This document shows positions 8,553-16,365 of a DNA stretch of 64,000 nt, one piece after another; the stretch's first letter is position 1; the number at the start of each line of letters is the position of its first letter. Made by a program: the position numbers and the translations under genes. A model generated the notes under the pieces. The model searched no databases, was not told the origin of the DNA, and saw nothing but the letters and a program-made list of their open reading frames with translations. This stretch comes from an uncultured Oscillospiraceae bacterium (GTDB taxonomy: Bacteria; Bacillota; Clostridia; Oscillospirales; Acutalibacteraceae). Where the stretch lies: the NCBI GenBank assembly GCA_958366985.1, contig CATXDC010000005.1, forward strand, positions 62,001 to 126,000. The letters run 5' to 3'.

Positions 8553-10276
8553 TAAGAAAATTGACGCCTTTCCTTTCAAAATATAAGCTGGCAGCAATTT
8601 TAGCTCCGCTTATGATGGTAGGCGAGGTTTTTGCAGAGGTAAGAATACCTATGCTTATGGCAACTATCGTTGATGAGTATATCCCAGTGGGCGATACTCA
8701 AAAGGTTATGGAAACAGGCCTCTTGATGATTGGAATGGCTCTTATGTCCCTTTGTTTCGGAGCAATGGGTTCTTACTTTTCATCAAAAGCGGCCATGGGA
8801 TTCGGTGCAGAACTTCGAAGCGCAATGTTTTCGAAAATACAGGGATTTTCTTTTGCCAATGTTGATAAATTCAGCACAGCTTCCCTTGTAACCAGAATGA
8901 CAACAGACGTTACAAGAATACAGACAGCTGTTGTTATGATTCTTCGTGTTTGTGTAAGAGCTCCCGTAATGTTTGTAAGTGCACTTACCATGGCATATGC
9001 TGTAAACAAGAGCCTTATAACTGTGCTTGTTTTTGCTATACCGGTGCTGGCAATAGGCATTGCAATTTTCATGTCAATGGCATATCCTCGTTTTATTGTT
9101 ATGTTTAAAAAATACGATAAACTTAACGCCGTTGTACAGGAAAACCTTATTGCCATAAGAGCGGTCAAGGCATATGTCCGTGAAAAGTTTGAGAAGAGCA
9201 AGTTTGCAAAAGTTAATGATGAACTTATGGAGTTCTCAATCAAAGCGGAAAAGGTAATGATTTTCGGCGATCCCCTTATGATGATCGTTATGTTCTCCTG
9301 CATTATTTCCGTACTGTGGCTTGGTGGCAGACAGATCGTCTTCGGTCAGATGGAAGTCGGCGCACTTACAAGCTTTTTAACATATATCACTCAGATACTT
9401 ATGTCACTGCTTATGGTTTCAATGGTCTTTGTCATGCTTGTAATGTCAAAGGCATCTGCGGCACGTATTGTTGAAGTTCTCGAAGAAGAAAGCAGCCTTA
9501 AAGACGGCGAAAAAATGCTCAGCGAGGTAAAGGACGGCTCCATTGAGTTTAAGAATGTAAGCTTCCGTTATAATGCCGATTCTGAAAGAGATGTACTTGA
9601 AAATATCAATCTGGAAATTAAATCCGGTGAAACCATAGGAATTATCGGTGGAACCGGCTCTTCAAAATCAACACTTGTTCAGCTTATACCACGTCTTTAT
9701 GACGTCACAGCCGGTCAAGTGCTTGTAGGCGGCGAGGATGTAAAGGATTATTCCCTTCAAGCTCTCAGAAACAGTGTTGCTATGGTTCTTCAGAAGAACG
9801 TTCTTTTCTCAGGAACAATCAAAGATAATCTTCGCTGGGGCGATGAAAATGCCACCGATGAAGAAATTGAAGCAGCCTGTAAAGCGGCTCAGGCCCATGA
9901 GTTTATCACTTCATTCCCGGACGGTTATGATACTGACCTAGGTCAGGGCGGAGTCAATGTATCCGGCGGACAGAAGCAGCGTCTTTGCATAGCGAGAGCT
10001 CTGCTTAAAAAGCCTAAGATAATAATCCTTGACGACAGTACAAGCGCCGTAGATACTGCTACTGATGCTAAAATCCGTCAAGCATTCCGTGAAAACTTCG
10101 GTCATATCACAGCAATCATAATTGCTCAGCGAGTTACTTCAATAATGGATGCAGACCGCATAATCGTTCTTGAAGACGGAAAGATAAACGGTTTCGGAAC
10201 TCATGAGGAGCTTCTGAAAAACAATGAGATATACAGTCAGATTTACTATTCACAGCAGAAGGGAGTTGAAGAATAA
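8549..10276 (+). CDS. ABC exporter half-transporter, subunit 1 (degenerate catalytic site)
   Basis: The 575-residue protein has an N-terminal six-helix exporter domain (about 15-310) and a C-terminal ATPase domain. Walker A reads GGTGSSKST (about 366-374), the signature is VSGGQKQ (about 470), and Walker B is IIILDDSTSAVD, with Asp replacing the catalytic Glu. Such a subunit contributes the non-hydrolytic site of heterodimeric multidrug exporters such as BmrCD or TM287/288. Its stop codon overlaps the next gene's ATG (TAATG), consistent with a 1:1 partner. The substrate is unknown; control by MarR suggests export of toxic small molecules. Confidence 0.92.
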   Translation: MIRKLTPFLSKYKLAAILAPLMMVGEVFAEVRIPMLMATIVDEYIPVGDTQKVMETGLLMIGMALMSLCFGAMGSYFSSKAAMGFGAELRSAMFSKIQGFSFANVDKFSTASLVTRMTTDVTRIQTAVVMILRVCVRAPVMFVSALTMAYAVNKSLITVLVFAIPVLAIGIAIFMSMAYPRFIVMFKKYDKLNAVVQENLIAIRAVKAYVREKFEKSKFAKVNDELMEFSIKAEKVMIFGDPLMMIVMFSCIISVLWLGGRQIVFGQMEVGALTSFLTYITQILMSLLMVSMVFVMLVMSKASAARIVEVLEEESSLKDGEKMLSEVKDGSIEFKNVSFRYNADSERDVLENINLEIKSGETIGIIGGTGSSKSTLVQLIPRLYDVTAGQVLVGGEDVKDYSLQALRNSVAMVLQKNVLFSGTIKDNLRWGDENATDEEIEAACKAAQAHEFITSFPDGYDTDLGQGGVNVSGGQKQRLCIARALLKKPKIIILDDSTSAVDTATDAKIRQAFRENFGHITAIIIAQRVTSIMDADRIIVLEDGKINGFGTHEELLKNNEIYSQIYYSQQKGVEE

Positions 10277-12186
10277 TGGCAGGACCTATGAGAGGCGGCC
10301 CCGGCGGAAGACCGGGCGGATTTCAGAAACCCAAAAATCTTAAAAATACCATAAAGCGACTTGCAAAGTATCTTGAAAAACACAAGCTCCTGCTGATTCT
10401 TGTAATGTTCTTCGTGCTTTTGAGCAGTCTTGGCAATGTTGCAGGTACCTATATGCTTGAGCCTATAATCGACGATTATATTACGCCTCTTATCGGCACT
10501 AATCCGTCAGGAGCAGATTTCCTTCCTCTTATAAAAATGCTTGCATTTATGGCTTGCATTTATGCTGTGGCTTCTCTTTCATCTTTTGCTTACAGAAGAA
10601 TAATGCTTTATGTTTCGCAGAAAACCCTGAATGAAATAAGGGGCGATCTGTTTAACCACATGGAAGATCTTTCACTTAAATATTTTGATACACACACTCA
10701 CGGCGAACTTATGAGCCGCTATACAAACGATGCGGACACACTTCGTGAAGCTCTTTCAAACGGCGTTGTACAGCTCTTTTCTTCAACAGTAAGCGTAGTA
10801 AGTACATTTATTATGATGCTTGTTATCAGCCCCATTCTCACAATCTTTATCGTGCTCATGCTTATTGTCATGCTTTTCTGCGTAAAGAAGATAGGTGGAA
10901 AGAGTGCTAAATACTTTAAAAAGCAGCAGAATGCATTGGGCGCTGCAAACGGATATATCGAAGAGCTCATAGAAGGACAAAAAGTAGTTAAGGTTTTCTG
11001 TCATGAAAAAGAGGCGGAAGCGGAGTTTGCCGGACTTAATGAAGAACTCCGTCATGTGGCTACAAAGGCGAACACCTATGCGAGCGTTATTATGCCTATT
11101 ATGGGTAACCTTTCTTATGTAAACTATGCTATAACTACAACAGCGGGTGCATTTCTTGTAATCGGCGGAATGCTCAAAGTAGGTTCCGTTGCAGCATTTC
11201 TTCAGTATACAAGAAGCTTTTCACAGCCGATAACTCAGATTTCGCAGCAGTTTAATACTCTTATTTCAGCTATTGCAGGTGCTGAGCGTATATTTGATGT
11301 TCTCGACGAAAAGCCTGAAGTAGATGACGGATATGTAACTCTTGTAAACTGCAATGTGGATGAAAACGGAAATATTACCGAAAGCGAAAAACGTACAGGC
11401 ACATGGGCATGGAAGCATCCCCATTCTGACGGAACACTCACTTATACTCTTCTTAGAGGCGATGTGCGTTTCCATAACGTTGTTTTCAGCTATGACGGCA
11501 AGAAGACAGTTCTTAACGACATTTCCCTTTATGCAAGACCCGGCGAAAAGATTGCCTTTGTTGGTTCAACGGGAGCGGGTAAAACTACAATTACAAACCT
11601 TATTAACCGTTTCTATGATGTTGAAGAGGGTAAAATTACTTACGACGGAATTAACGTCAAGAAGATTAAAAAGAGTGATTTGAGAAGAAGCCTTGCAATG
11701 GTTCTTCAGGATACCCACCTGTTTACAGGAACTGTTCGTGAAAATATTGCTTACGGTAACTTTGATGCAAGCGAAGAAGAAATCGAAAATGCAGCAAAGC
11801 TTGCCAATGCAGATTCCTTTATCAAGCGTCTGCCTCACGGATATGACACAATGCTCACCTCCGACGGTGCAAACCTTAGTCAGGGACAGCGTCAGCTGCT
11901 TGCTATCGCCAGAGCCGCCGTTGCAGATCCGCCGGTACTTATTCTCGATGAAGCTACCAGCTCCATTGATACACGTACTGAGGAGCTTATCGAAAAGGGT
12001 ATGGATAAGCTTATGCATGGCAGAACGGTATTTGTAATTGCCCACAGACTTTCAACAGTCCGCAATTCCGACGCCATTATGGTTCTGGAACACGGTGAGA
12101 TAATCGAAAGAGGAAGCCATGATGAGCTTCTCCAGCAGAAGGGTAAATATTATCAGCTTTATACAGGTCAGTTTGAACTGGATTAA
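10276..12186 (+). CDS. ABC exporter half-transporter, subunit 2 (canonical ATPase)
   Basis: The 636-residue partner begins with a Gly/Arg/Pro-rich cytoplasmic tail (GGPGGRPGG), then six transmembrane helices and an ATPase domain with Walker A GSTGAGKTT (about 430-438), signature LSQGQRQ (about 533) and Walker B VLILDEATSSID with the catalytic Glu. About 30 extra residues lie between the membrane and ATPase domains (around NVDENGNITESEKRTG), an insertion often seen in this partner of clostridial exporter pairs. With subunit 1 it should form an asymmetric heterodimeric efflux pump. A terminator follows. Confidence 0.92.
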   Translation: MAGPMRGGPGGRPGGFQKPKNLKNTIKRLAKYLEKHKLLLILVMFFVLLSSLGNVAGTYMLEPIIDDYITPLIGTNPSGADFLPLIKMLAFMACIYAVASLSSFAYRRIMLYVSQKTLNEIRGDLFNHMEDLSLKYFDTHTHGELMSRYTNDADTLREALSNGVVQLFSSTVSVVSTFIMMLVISPILTIFIVLMLIVMLFCVKKIGGKSAKYFKKQQNALGAANGYIEELIEGQKVVKVFCHEKEAEAEFAGLNEELRHVATKANTYASVIMPIMGNLSYVNYAITTTAGAFLVIGGMLKVGSVAAFLQYTRSFSQPITQISQQFNTLISAIAGAERIFDVLDEKPEVDDGYVTLVNCNVDENGNITESEKRTGTWAWKHPHSDGTLTYTLLRGDVRFHNVVFSYDGKKTVLNDISLYARPGEKIAFVGSTGAGKTTITNLINRFYDVEEGKITYDGINVKKIKKSDLRRSLAMVLQDTHLFTGTVRENIAYGNFDASEEEIENAAKLANADSFIKRLPHGYDTMLTSDGANLSQGQRQLLAIARAAVADPPVLILDEATSSIDTRTEELIEKGMDKLMHGRTVFVIAHRLSTVRNSDAIMVLEHGEIIERGSHDELLQQKGKYYQLYTGQFELD

Positions 12187-12251
12187 AACAAAAGATACTG
12201 AAAAAGGACGGCTTTAATTGGCAAGTCCCATAAGAAAGTAATTTCTATATA

Positions 12252-12300
12252 AAAAAACGATGACAAGTGATATTTTCACAAGTCATCGTTTTTTACTTTT
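12252..12300. terminator. Bidirectional terminator between the ABC operon and a convergent GNAT gene
   Basis: ACGATGACAAGTG and CACAAGTCATCGT pair around an ATATTTT loop with one AA/AA internal loop. A run of A precedes and a run of T follows the stem. Confidence 0.85.
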
Positions 12301-12361
12301 ATCAATGATAGTTAACATATATCAAATTAAATTAAAATTTTTAAGTTTTATAAACTGGGAG

Positions 12362-12913
12362 TCAGCGTTCTGATTTTAACAATGCGTAATAGCAAGCGTC
12401 ACAAATGCCCTGATTATTCCAATCAGCGCTACGTAAAGTTCCCTCATATTTCATTCCACATTTTTTCATTACCTTGCCGGAATTAGGATTTTTAGGATCA
12501 TGTCTTGATTCAATTCTATTTACATTTACTACATCAAACAAAAAATCCATAACTGCCTTGAGAGCTTCTGATGTAATTCCTTGATGCCACCACGCTTTTC
12601 CGATGCAATAGCCAATGTGTACCATTGAAATTTCTTCATTCATATTTACTACAGCAATATCGCCGATTGGTTCATCTCCGTTGTCTTTAAGCACAATGGC
12701 CCAATGATAACAACTTTCATCAGAATATTGTTTTACCCAATCTTCTGTTATTTTTTGACTTATATCTTGACTCGAATGAGCTGGCCACATCAAAAATTTG
12801 GTGACTTCTTTGTCGGATGCCCAATTTTTGTACATTGCTGCTGCATCTTCATTTACATATCTTCTTAAAACCAATCTATCTGTCTCTAGCCTTTGTGTTC
12901 CGCAATGTTTCAT
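12362..12913 (-). CDS. GNAT family N-acetyltransferase, RimJ/RimL type
   Basis: The start at 12913 follows AAGAAGGA by seven bases; an in-frame ATG 39 bases further upstream lacks a site and adds a non-conserved basic tail. The 183-residue protein has the typical opening ETDRLVLRRY, a core HIGYCIGKAWWHQGITSEALKAV with the acetyl-CoA loop, and the closing VMKKCGMKYEGTLR. These features mark the RimJ/RimL subgroup, which acetylates N-termini of proteins or amines of small molecules. It stands alone, so the substrate cannot be deduced. Confidence 0.88.
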   Translation of the reverse strand: MKHCGTQRLETDRLVLRRYVNEDAAAMYKNWASDKEVTKFLMWPAHSSQDISQKITEDWVKQYSDESCYHWAIVLKDNGDEPIGDIAVVNMNEEISMVHIGYCIGKAWWHQGITSEALKAVMDFLFDVVNVNRIESRHDPKNPNSGKVMKKCGMKYEGTLRSADWNNQGICDACYYALLKSER

Positions 12914-13233
12914 GAGTTTATCCTTCTTTCGCAGCACCTTAGTTATTCGCACTATTATATACGACTATATAAAACGATTGTATCAAAAAGTCCCTGTTTT
13001 TTCAATCTTTCATTTAGTCTGTATATGTATCAGGAAAATTTGTATTGCTTTTCGGATTTGTGTAAATACACAAGATTTTAAAATGCAATCTTTGCAGACT
13101 AAAGTATAAAATTCAGCAAAAATGCGTACCTCTTGACAAAACAGGATGGGTTTATTAGAATATTTTCGGCCTGCTTAAAGCGGGCTGTTTGTTTGAGTGA
13201 ATTTTGAGAAGTTTGCGTTAAAGAGGGGTAAGA
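12914..13233. other. Divergent intergenic region, GNAT to MATE
   Basis: The region holds upstream sequences of the minus-strand acetyltransferase, an AT-rich stretch without credible genes, and the MATE promoter. A short hairpin (GCCTGC with GCGGGC around TTAAA, 13169-13186) lies in the MATE leader just after the promoter. Confidence 0.5.
13133..13161 (+). promoter_or_regulatory. Promoter of the first MATE gene
   Basis: TTGACA (13133-13138), a 17-base spacer and TAGAAT (13156-13161). Confidence 0.75.
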
Positions 13234-14631
13234 ATGAAAAAGGAGAACGATCTCGGACGTGATAAAATCAGCAGCCTTGTTTTCCGCATAGCGCTGCCCA
13301 GTATGCTTGCACAGTTTGTCAGTGTTCTTTACAGTATAGTTGACAGAATATATATCGGAAATATTCCCGGAACAGGCGATATAGCTTTAGCGGGAGTTGG
13401 TGTGTGCGGTCCCGTTGTGACGATGGTAGGTTCTGCGGCTTTCCTCATCGGAATAGGCGGTTCGCCCCTTATGAGCATACGTCTTGGCGAAAAGAATGTT
13501 AAAGCGGCGGAAAAGATTCTCGCCAACAGCTTTTTATCTCTGTGTGTTATTTCCGTTATTTTAATGGCGGTTGTCATGCCTTTGGCAACGCCCATGCTTC
13601 GTGTGTTCGGCGCAAGCTCAGTGACTCTTCCTTACTCCACTGAATATTTTCTTACATATATGATGGGAACGCCTTTTGCCCTTTTGTCAGTGGGAATGAA
13701 TCAGTTTGTAATCTGTCAGGGATACGCCAAAAAAGGCATGAAGTCTGTGATGATCGGCGCTGTTTCAAATATTATACTGGACCCCATTTTTATTTTCATT
13801 TTTGATATGGGAGTAAAGGGTGCAGCAATTGCTACCGTCATTTCACAGATTGCGAGCTGTATTTATGTACTAAGTTTCCTCTTTGGCAAAAAGGTTCCCG
13901 TAAAAATAACCTTTTCAGGATACAGCTTTAAAATAATAAGAAAAATACTTGTTTTAGGCTTTTCTCCCTTTGCCATAATAGCTCTCGATAATGTAATGAT
14001 TATTGCAATGAACAGTGTTTTGCAGCACTACGGAGGACCTGAGCAGGGCGATATGCTTGTTACCTGTGCTACAATAGTGCAGAGCTTGATGCTGGTTGTA
14101 ACAATGCCTTTGGGTGGTATTACAGGAGGAACTCAGACAATTTTGGGCTATAATTACGGCGCAAGGGATACTGGACGTGTAAAGAAAGCGCAAAGATACA
14201 TTTTTTTACTGTGTGTTGCCTTTACAGGAATTATGTTTGTGCTTTCCTGGACTTGCGGTATCTACTTTGTAAGACTTTTCACATCAGATCCGGAGCTTTT
14301 GGAAGAAACCATGAAAGCCGTAAGAATCTGTACTCTGGCAATAATACCTCTTGGTATTCAGTACGAGATAGTGGACGGCTTTACGGCAATGGGACAGGTT
14401 AAGTTTTCTCTGCCCCTTTCCTTCTGGAGAAAGGGAATATATTTTGCAGCAATTTTTCTGCTTCCCATGTTTTTCGGAGCAAAAGCGGTATTTTATGCGG
14501 AACCTCTTTCCGACATAATAGGACCTGCCGTTTCGGTGATAATCTATCTTATATTCATGAAAAGAATATTGAAGAAGCGTGAAAGCGCATCCCTCATTGA
14601 AACAGAGCCTCCGGCGCTGCAAAGGGTATAA
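13234..14631 (+). CDS. MATE family efflux transporter
   Basis: The 465-residue protein shows about twelve hydrophobic helices in two repeats, with the MATE hallmarks PSMLAQFVSVLYSIVDRIYI in the first helix, a GAAIATVISQ segment, and GGTQTILGYNYGA in the second half. MATE proteins export cationic drugs or metabolites using sodium or proton gradients. AGAGGGG precedes the ATG. The gene has its own promoter and terminator and no regulator beside it, so substrate and control are unknown. Confidence 0.93.
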   Translation: MKKENDLGRDKISSLVFRIALPSMLAQFVSVLYSIVDRIYIGNIPGTGDIALAGVGVCGPVVTMVGSAAFLIGIGGSPLMSIRLGEKNVKAAEKILANSFLSLCVISVILMAVVMPLATPMLRVFGASSVTLPYSTEYFLTYMMGTPFALLSVGMNQFVICQGYAKKGMKSVMIGAVSNIILDPIFIFIFDMGVKGAAIATVISQIASCIYVLSFLFGKKVPVKITFSGYSFKIIRKILVLGFSPFAIIALDNVMIIAMNSVLQHYGGPEQGDMLVTCATIVQSLMLVVTMPLGGITGGTQTILGYNYGARDTGRVKKAQRYIFLLCVAFTGIMFVLSWTCGIYFVRLFTSDPELLEETMKAVRICTLAIIPLGIQYEIVDGFTAMGQVKFSLPLSFWRKGIYFAAIFLLPMFFGAKAVFYAEPLSDIIGPAVSVIIYLIFMKRILKKRESASLIETEPPALQRV

Positions 14632-14649
14632 AATGAACATTAAATCAAT

Positions 14650-14692
14650 AAAAGCGGGCTGATTTATTCAGTCCGCTTGTTTTGTTTTTAAA
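14650..14692 (+). terminator. Terminator after the first MATE gene
   Basis: AAAGCGGGCTGA pairs with TCAGTCCGCTT (one mismatch), followed by GTTTTGTTTTT. Confidence 0.85.
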
Positions 14693-14720
14693 ATGCCTAA
14701 AATTTTAAGTTCACAAAGGA

Positions 14721-14834
14721 GTATACATATACAGCTCTGATTACAATTGTAAACGTTTGTATATTTTATGTAAATTACAATTGTATACATTAGTAAAAAT
14801 GTCAATTGATTTAAATTGGCGGTCATGATATCCT
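14721..14834 (+). promoter_or_regulatory. Promoter and palindromes upstream of the first FxLYD gene
   Basis: TTGATT (14806-14811), 17 bases and TATCCT (14829-14834) form a promoter. Upstream lie the perfect palindrome TTACAATTGTAA (14741-14752), a second copy TTACAATTGTAT (14775-14786), and GTATACATATAC (14721-14732). They are candidate binding sites for the XRE repressor encoded between the duplicated genes, but no binding evidence exists. Confidence 0.5.
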
Positions 14835-14858
14835 TTAAATCAAGGAGGTATTAGAACA

Positions 14859-15317
14859 ATGGAAGAGAATAATGTAGTAAATGTATCAGCAAAGCCCAAA
14901 AAGAAGTTTTATAAAAAATGGTGGTTTTGGGTAATTATAGTTGCGGTAGTAATTATTATAGGAAGCAGCGCAGCAGGCGGAGATGACACTCCTAAAACAG
15001 ATGCTGGTTCCGGATCGCAGAGCGGACAGATTCAGACTGAAAAGCAAACTCAGAAAGAGGATCTGGAAGTCACCGACTTGAATATGACAACAGATGAGAT
15101 TTCCACAAAGATAACAGGTAAGATTATCAACAACACTGATAAAACATATTCTTATGTTCAGGTAACTTTTTCTCTTTATGACTCAGAAGGTGCTCTTTTG
15201 GGCACGGCTCTTGCAAATGTAAATAACCTTGAGGGCGGCGGAGTCTGGAAATTTGAAGCAGTCAGCTTTGAAAAGGATGTTGCGTCCTATAAACTTACAG
15301 AGGTTACAAAGTTCTAA
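14859..15317 (+). CDS. FxLYD domain membrane protein, copy 1
   Basis: This 152-residue protein has a short basic cytoplasmic start (PKKKFYKKW), one membrane helix (about 22-39), a flexible Gly/Ser/Gln-rich linker and a C-terminal beta domain with FSLYDSEGALLGTA, the FxLYD motif of small extracytoplasmic immunoglobulin-like domains of unknown role. AAGGAGG precedes the ATG. A second copy 993 bases downstream is about 97% identical (four substitutions), and even the terminator is shared. The protein is presumably surface exposed; no enzymatic residues are seen. Confidence 0.85.
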   Translation: MEENNVVNVSAKPKKKFYKKWWFWVIIVAVVIIIGSSAAGGDDTPKTDAGSGSQSGQIQTEKQTQKEDLEVTDLNMTTDEISTKITGKIINNTDKTYSYVQVTFSLYDSEGALLGTALANVNNLEGGGVWKFEAVSFEKDVASYKLTEVTKF

Positions 15318-15324
15318 TTAAAGT

Positions 15325-15354
15325 AAAAAGGGAGGATTTTAAATCCTCCCTTAA
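15325..15354 (+). terminator. Terminator of FxLYD copy 1 (also faces the XRE gene)
   Basis: AAGGGAGGATTT and AAATCCTCCCTT form a perfect 12-bp stem with no more than a minimal loop. The same hairpin occurs after copy 2. Confidence 0.8.
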
Positions 15355-15365
15355 GATAATGAATG

Positions 15366-15722
15366 TTATTTGTCATTTTGACCGTTTTCCTGCATCTCTG
15401 CCAAGGCTTGAGCTCTTTCAATTATACGTACCTTGTTAATTGAAGAAAGATTGTAAAAAAGTTTAAGGAGTTTTACTTCTCCTAATCCTAATGTTGCCTG
15501 ATTTTTATCGTAATATGGATTTTCAGATAATCCTAAAAGAAAATCCGTAGTGGTATTAAGTTCCTTTGCCAAGCGCACAATTATGCTTACCTTAGGTTCT
15601 CTCAAATCATTTTCATATCTTGACAGAGTTGCCTCAGTGATATTTACATTTGCAGCAAGCTCTTTTTGACTTAAATCTAAATCTTCACGCAAAGCTTTAA
15701 TTCGTTGTCCAATTGTATTCAT
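15366..15722 (-). CDS. XRE family transcriptional regulator
   Basis: The 118-residue protein starts at 15722, preceded by AGAGGTG; longer frames extend into the promoter region and are unlikely. Residues 4-60 form a Cro/C1-type helix-turn-helix (IGQRIKALREDLDLSQKELA, ATLSRYEND). The C-terminal half is charged, probably a dimerisation tail. It sits divergently between two nearly identical FxLYD genes whose promoters share short palindromes, so it most likely regulates one or both copies and itself. No phage genes are nearby. Confidence 0.88.
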   Translation of the reverse strand: MNTIGQRIKALREDLDLSQKELAANVNITEATLSRYENDLREPKVSIIVRLAKELNTTTDFLLGLSENPYYDKNQATLGLGEVKLLKLFYNLSSINKVRIIERAQALAEMQENGQNDK

Positions 15723-15802
15723 GTACAAGCACCTCTTACCGATAGTATAATTCCATAAATAAAAGGTTAAACACAAATATATACATTTGGAAAAAATATC
15801 AA

Positions 15803-15831
15803 TTGACATTACCAAACGTATATGATAATAT
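15803..15831 (+). promoter_or_regulatory. Promoter of the second FxLYD gene
   Basis: TTGACA (15803-15808), a 17-base spacer and TAATAT (15826-15831). The spacer carries AAACGTATA, similar to AAACGTTTGTATA upstream of copy 1. Confidence 0.75.
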
Positions 15832-15851
15832 TCAATCAAGGAGGTATGAAA

Positions 15852-16310
15852 ATGGAAGAGAATAATGTAGCAAACGTATCAGCAAAGCCCAAAAAGAAGT
15901 TTTATAAAAAATGGTGGTTTTGGGTAATTATAGTTGCAGTAGTAATTATTATAGGAAGTAGCGCAGCAGGCGGAGATGACACTCCTAAAACAGATGCTGG
16001 TTCCGGATCACAGAGCGGACAGGTTCAGACTGAAAAGCAAACTCAGAAAGAGGATCTGGAAGTCACCGATTTGAATATGACAACAGATGAGATTTCCACA
16101 AAGATAACAGGTAAGGTTATCAACAATACTGATAAAACATATTCTTATGTTCAGGTAACTTTTTCTCTTTATGACTCTGAGGGTGCTCTTTTGGGCACGG
16201 CTCTTGCAAATGTAAATAACCTTGAGGGCGGCGGAGTCTGGAAATTTGAAGCAGTCAGCTTTGAAAAGGATGTAGCGTCCTATAAACTTACAGAGGTTTC
16301 AAAGTTTTAA
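15852..16310 (+). CDS. FxLYD domain membrane protein, copy 2
   Basis: This copy has the same architecture as copy 1: basic start, membrane helix at about 22-39, linker, and FxLYD domain with FSLYDSEGALLGTA. It differs at residue 6 (Val to Ala), at two Ile-to-Val positions and at one Thr-to-Ser near the end. AAGGAGG lies just before the ATG at 15852; an ATG 30 bases upstream falls within the promoter and is rejected. Its promoter is closer to consensus than that of copy 1, so it may be the more strongly expressed copy. Confidence 0.85.
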   Translation: MEENNVANVSAKPKKKFYKKWWFWVIIVAVVIIIGSSAAGGDDTPKTDAGSGSQSGQVQTEKQTQKEDLEVTDLNMTTDEISTKITGKVINNTDKTYSYVQVTFSLYDSEGALLGTALANVNNLEGGGVWKFEAVSFEKDVASYKLTEVSKF

Positions 16311-16316
16311 TTAAAA

Positions 16317-16352
16317 TAAAAAGGGAGGATTTTAAATCCTCCCTTTTTACTT
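16317..16352. terminator. Bidirectional terminator, FxLYD copy 2 and fucosidase
   Basis: The hairpin AAGGGAGGATTT/AAATCCTCCCTT is flanked by A-rich sequence upstream and TTTTTAC downstream, so it can serve both convergent genes. Confidence 0.85.
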
Positions 16353-16365
16353 TGAATATTTAATC

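Larger units (their letters stand above)
14839..16350. repeat. Direct repeat of a gene unit (about 14839-15354 and 15835-16350)
   Basis: The unit from the ribosome site through the coding region to the terminator is present twice in the same orientation, about 1 kb apart, with the XRE gene between the copies. The proteins differ at four positions; DNA differences are scattered and mostly silent. Confidence 0.9.

Noticed and set aside
14650..16350. A prophage remnant, suggested by a lone XRE repressor with palindromes.
   Set aside because: No integrase, structural or lysis gene is present; the flanking duplicated genes encode small membrane proteins.
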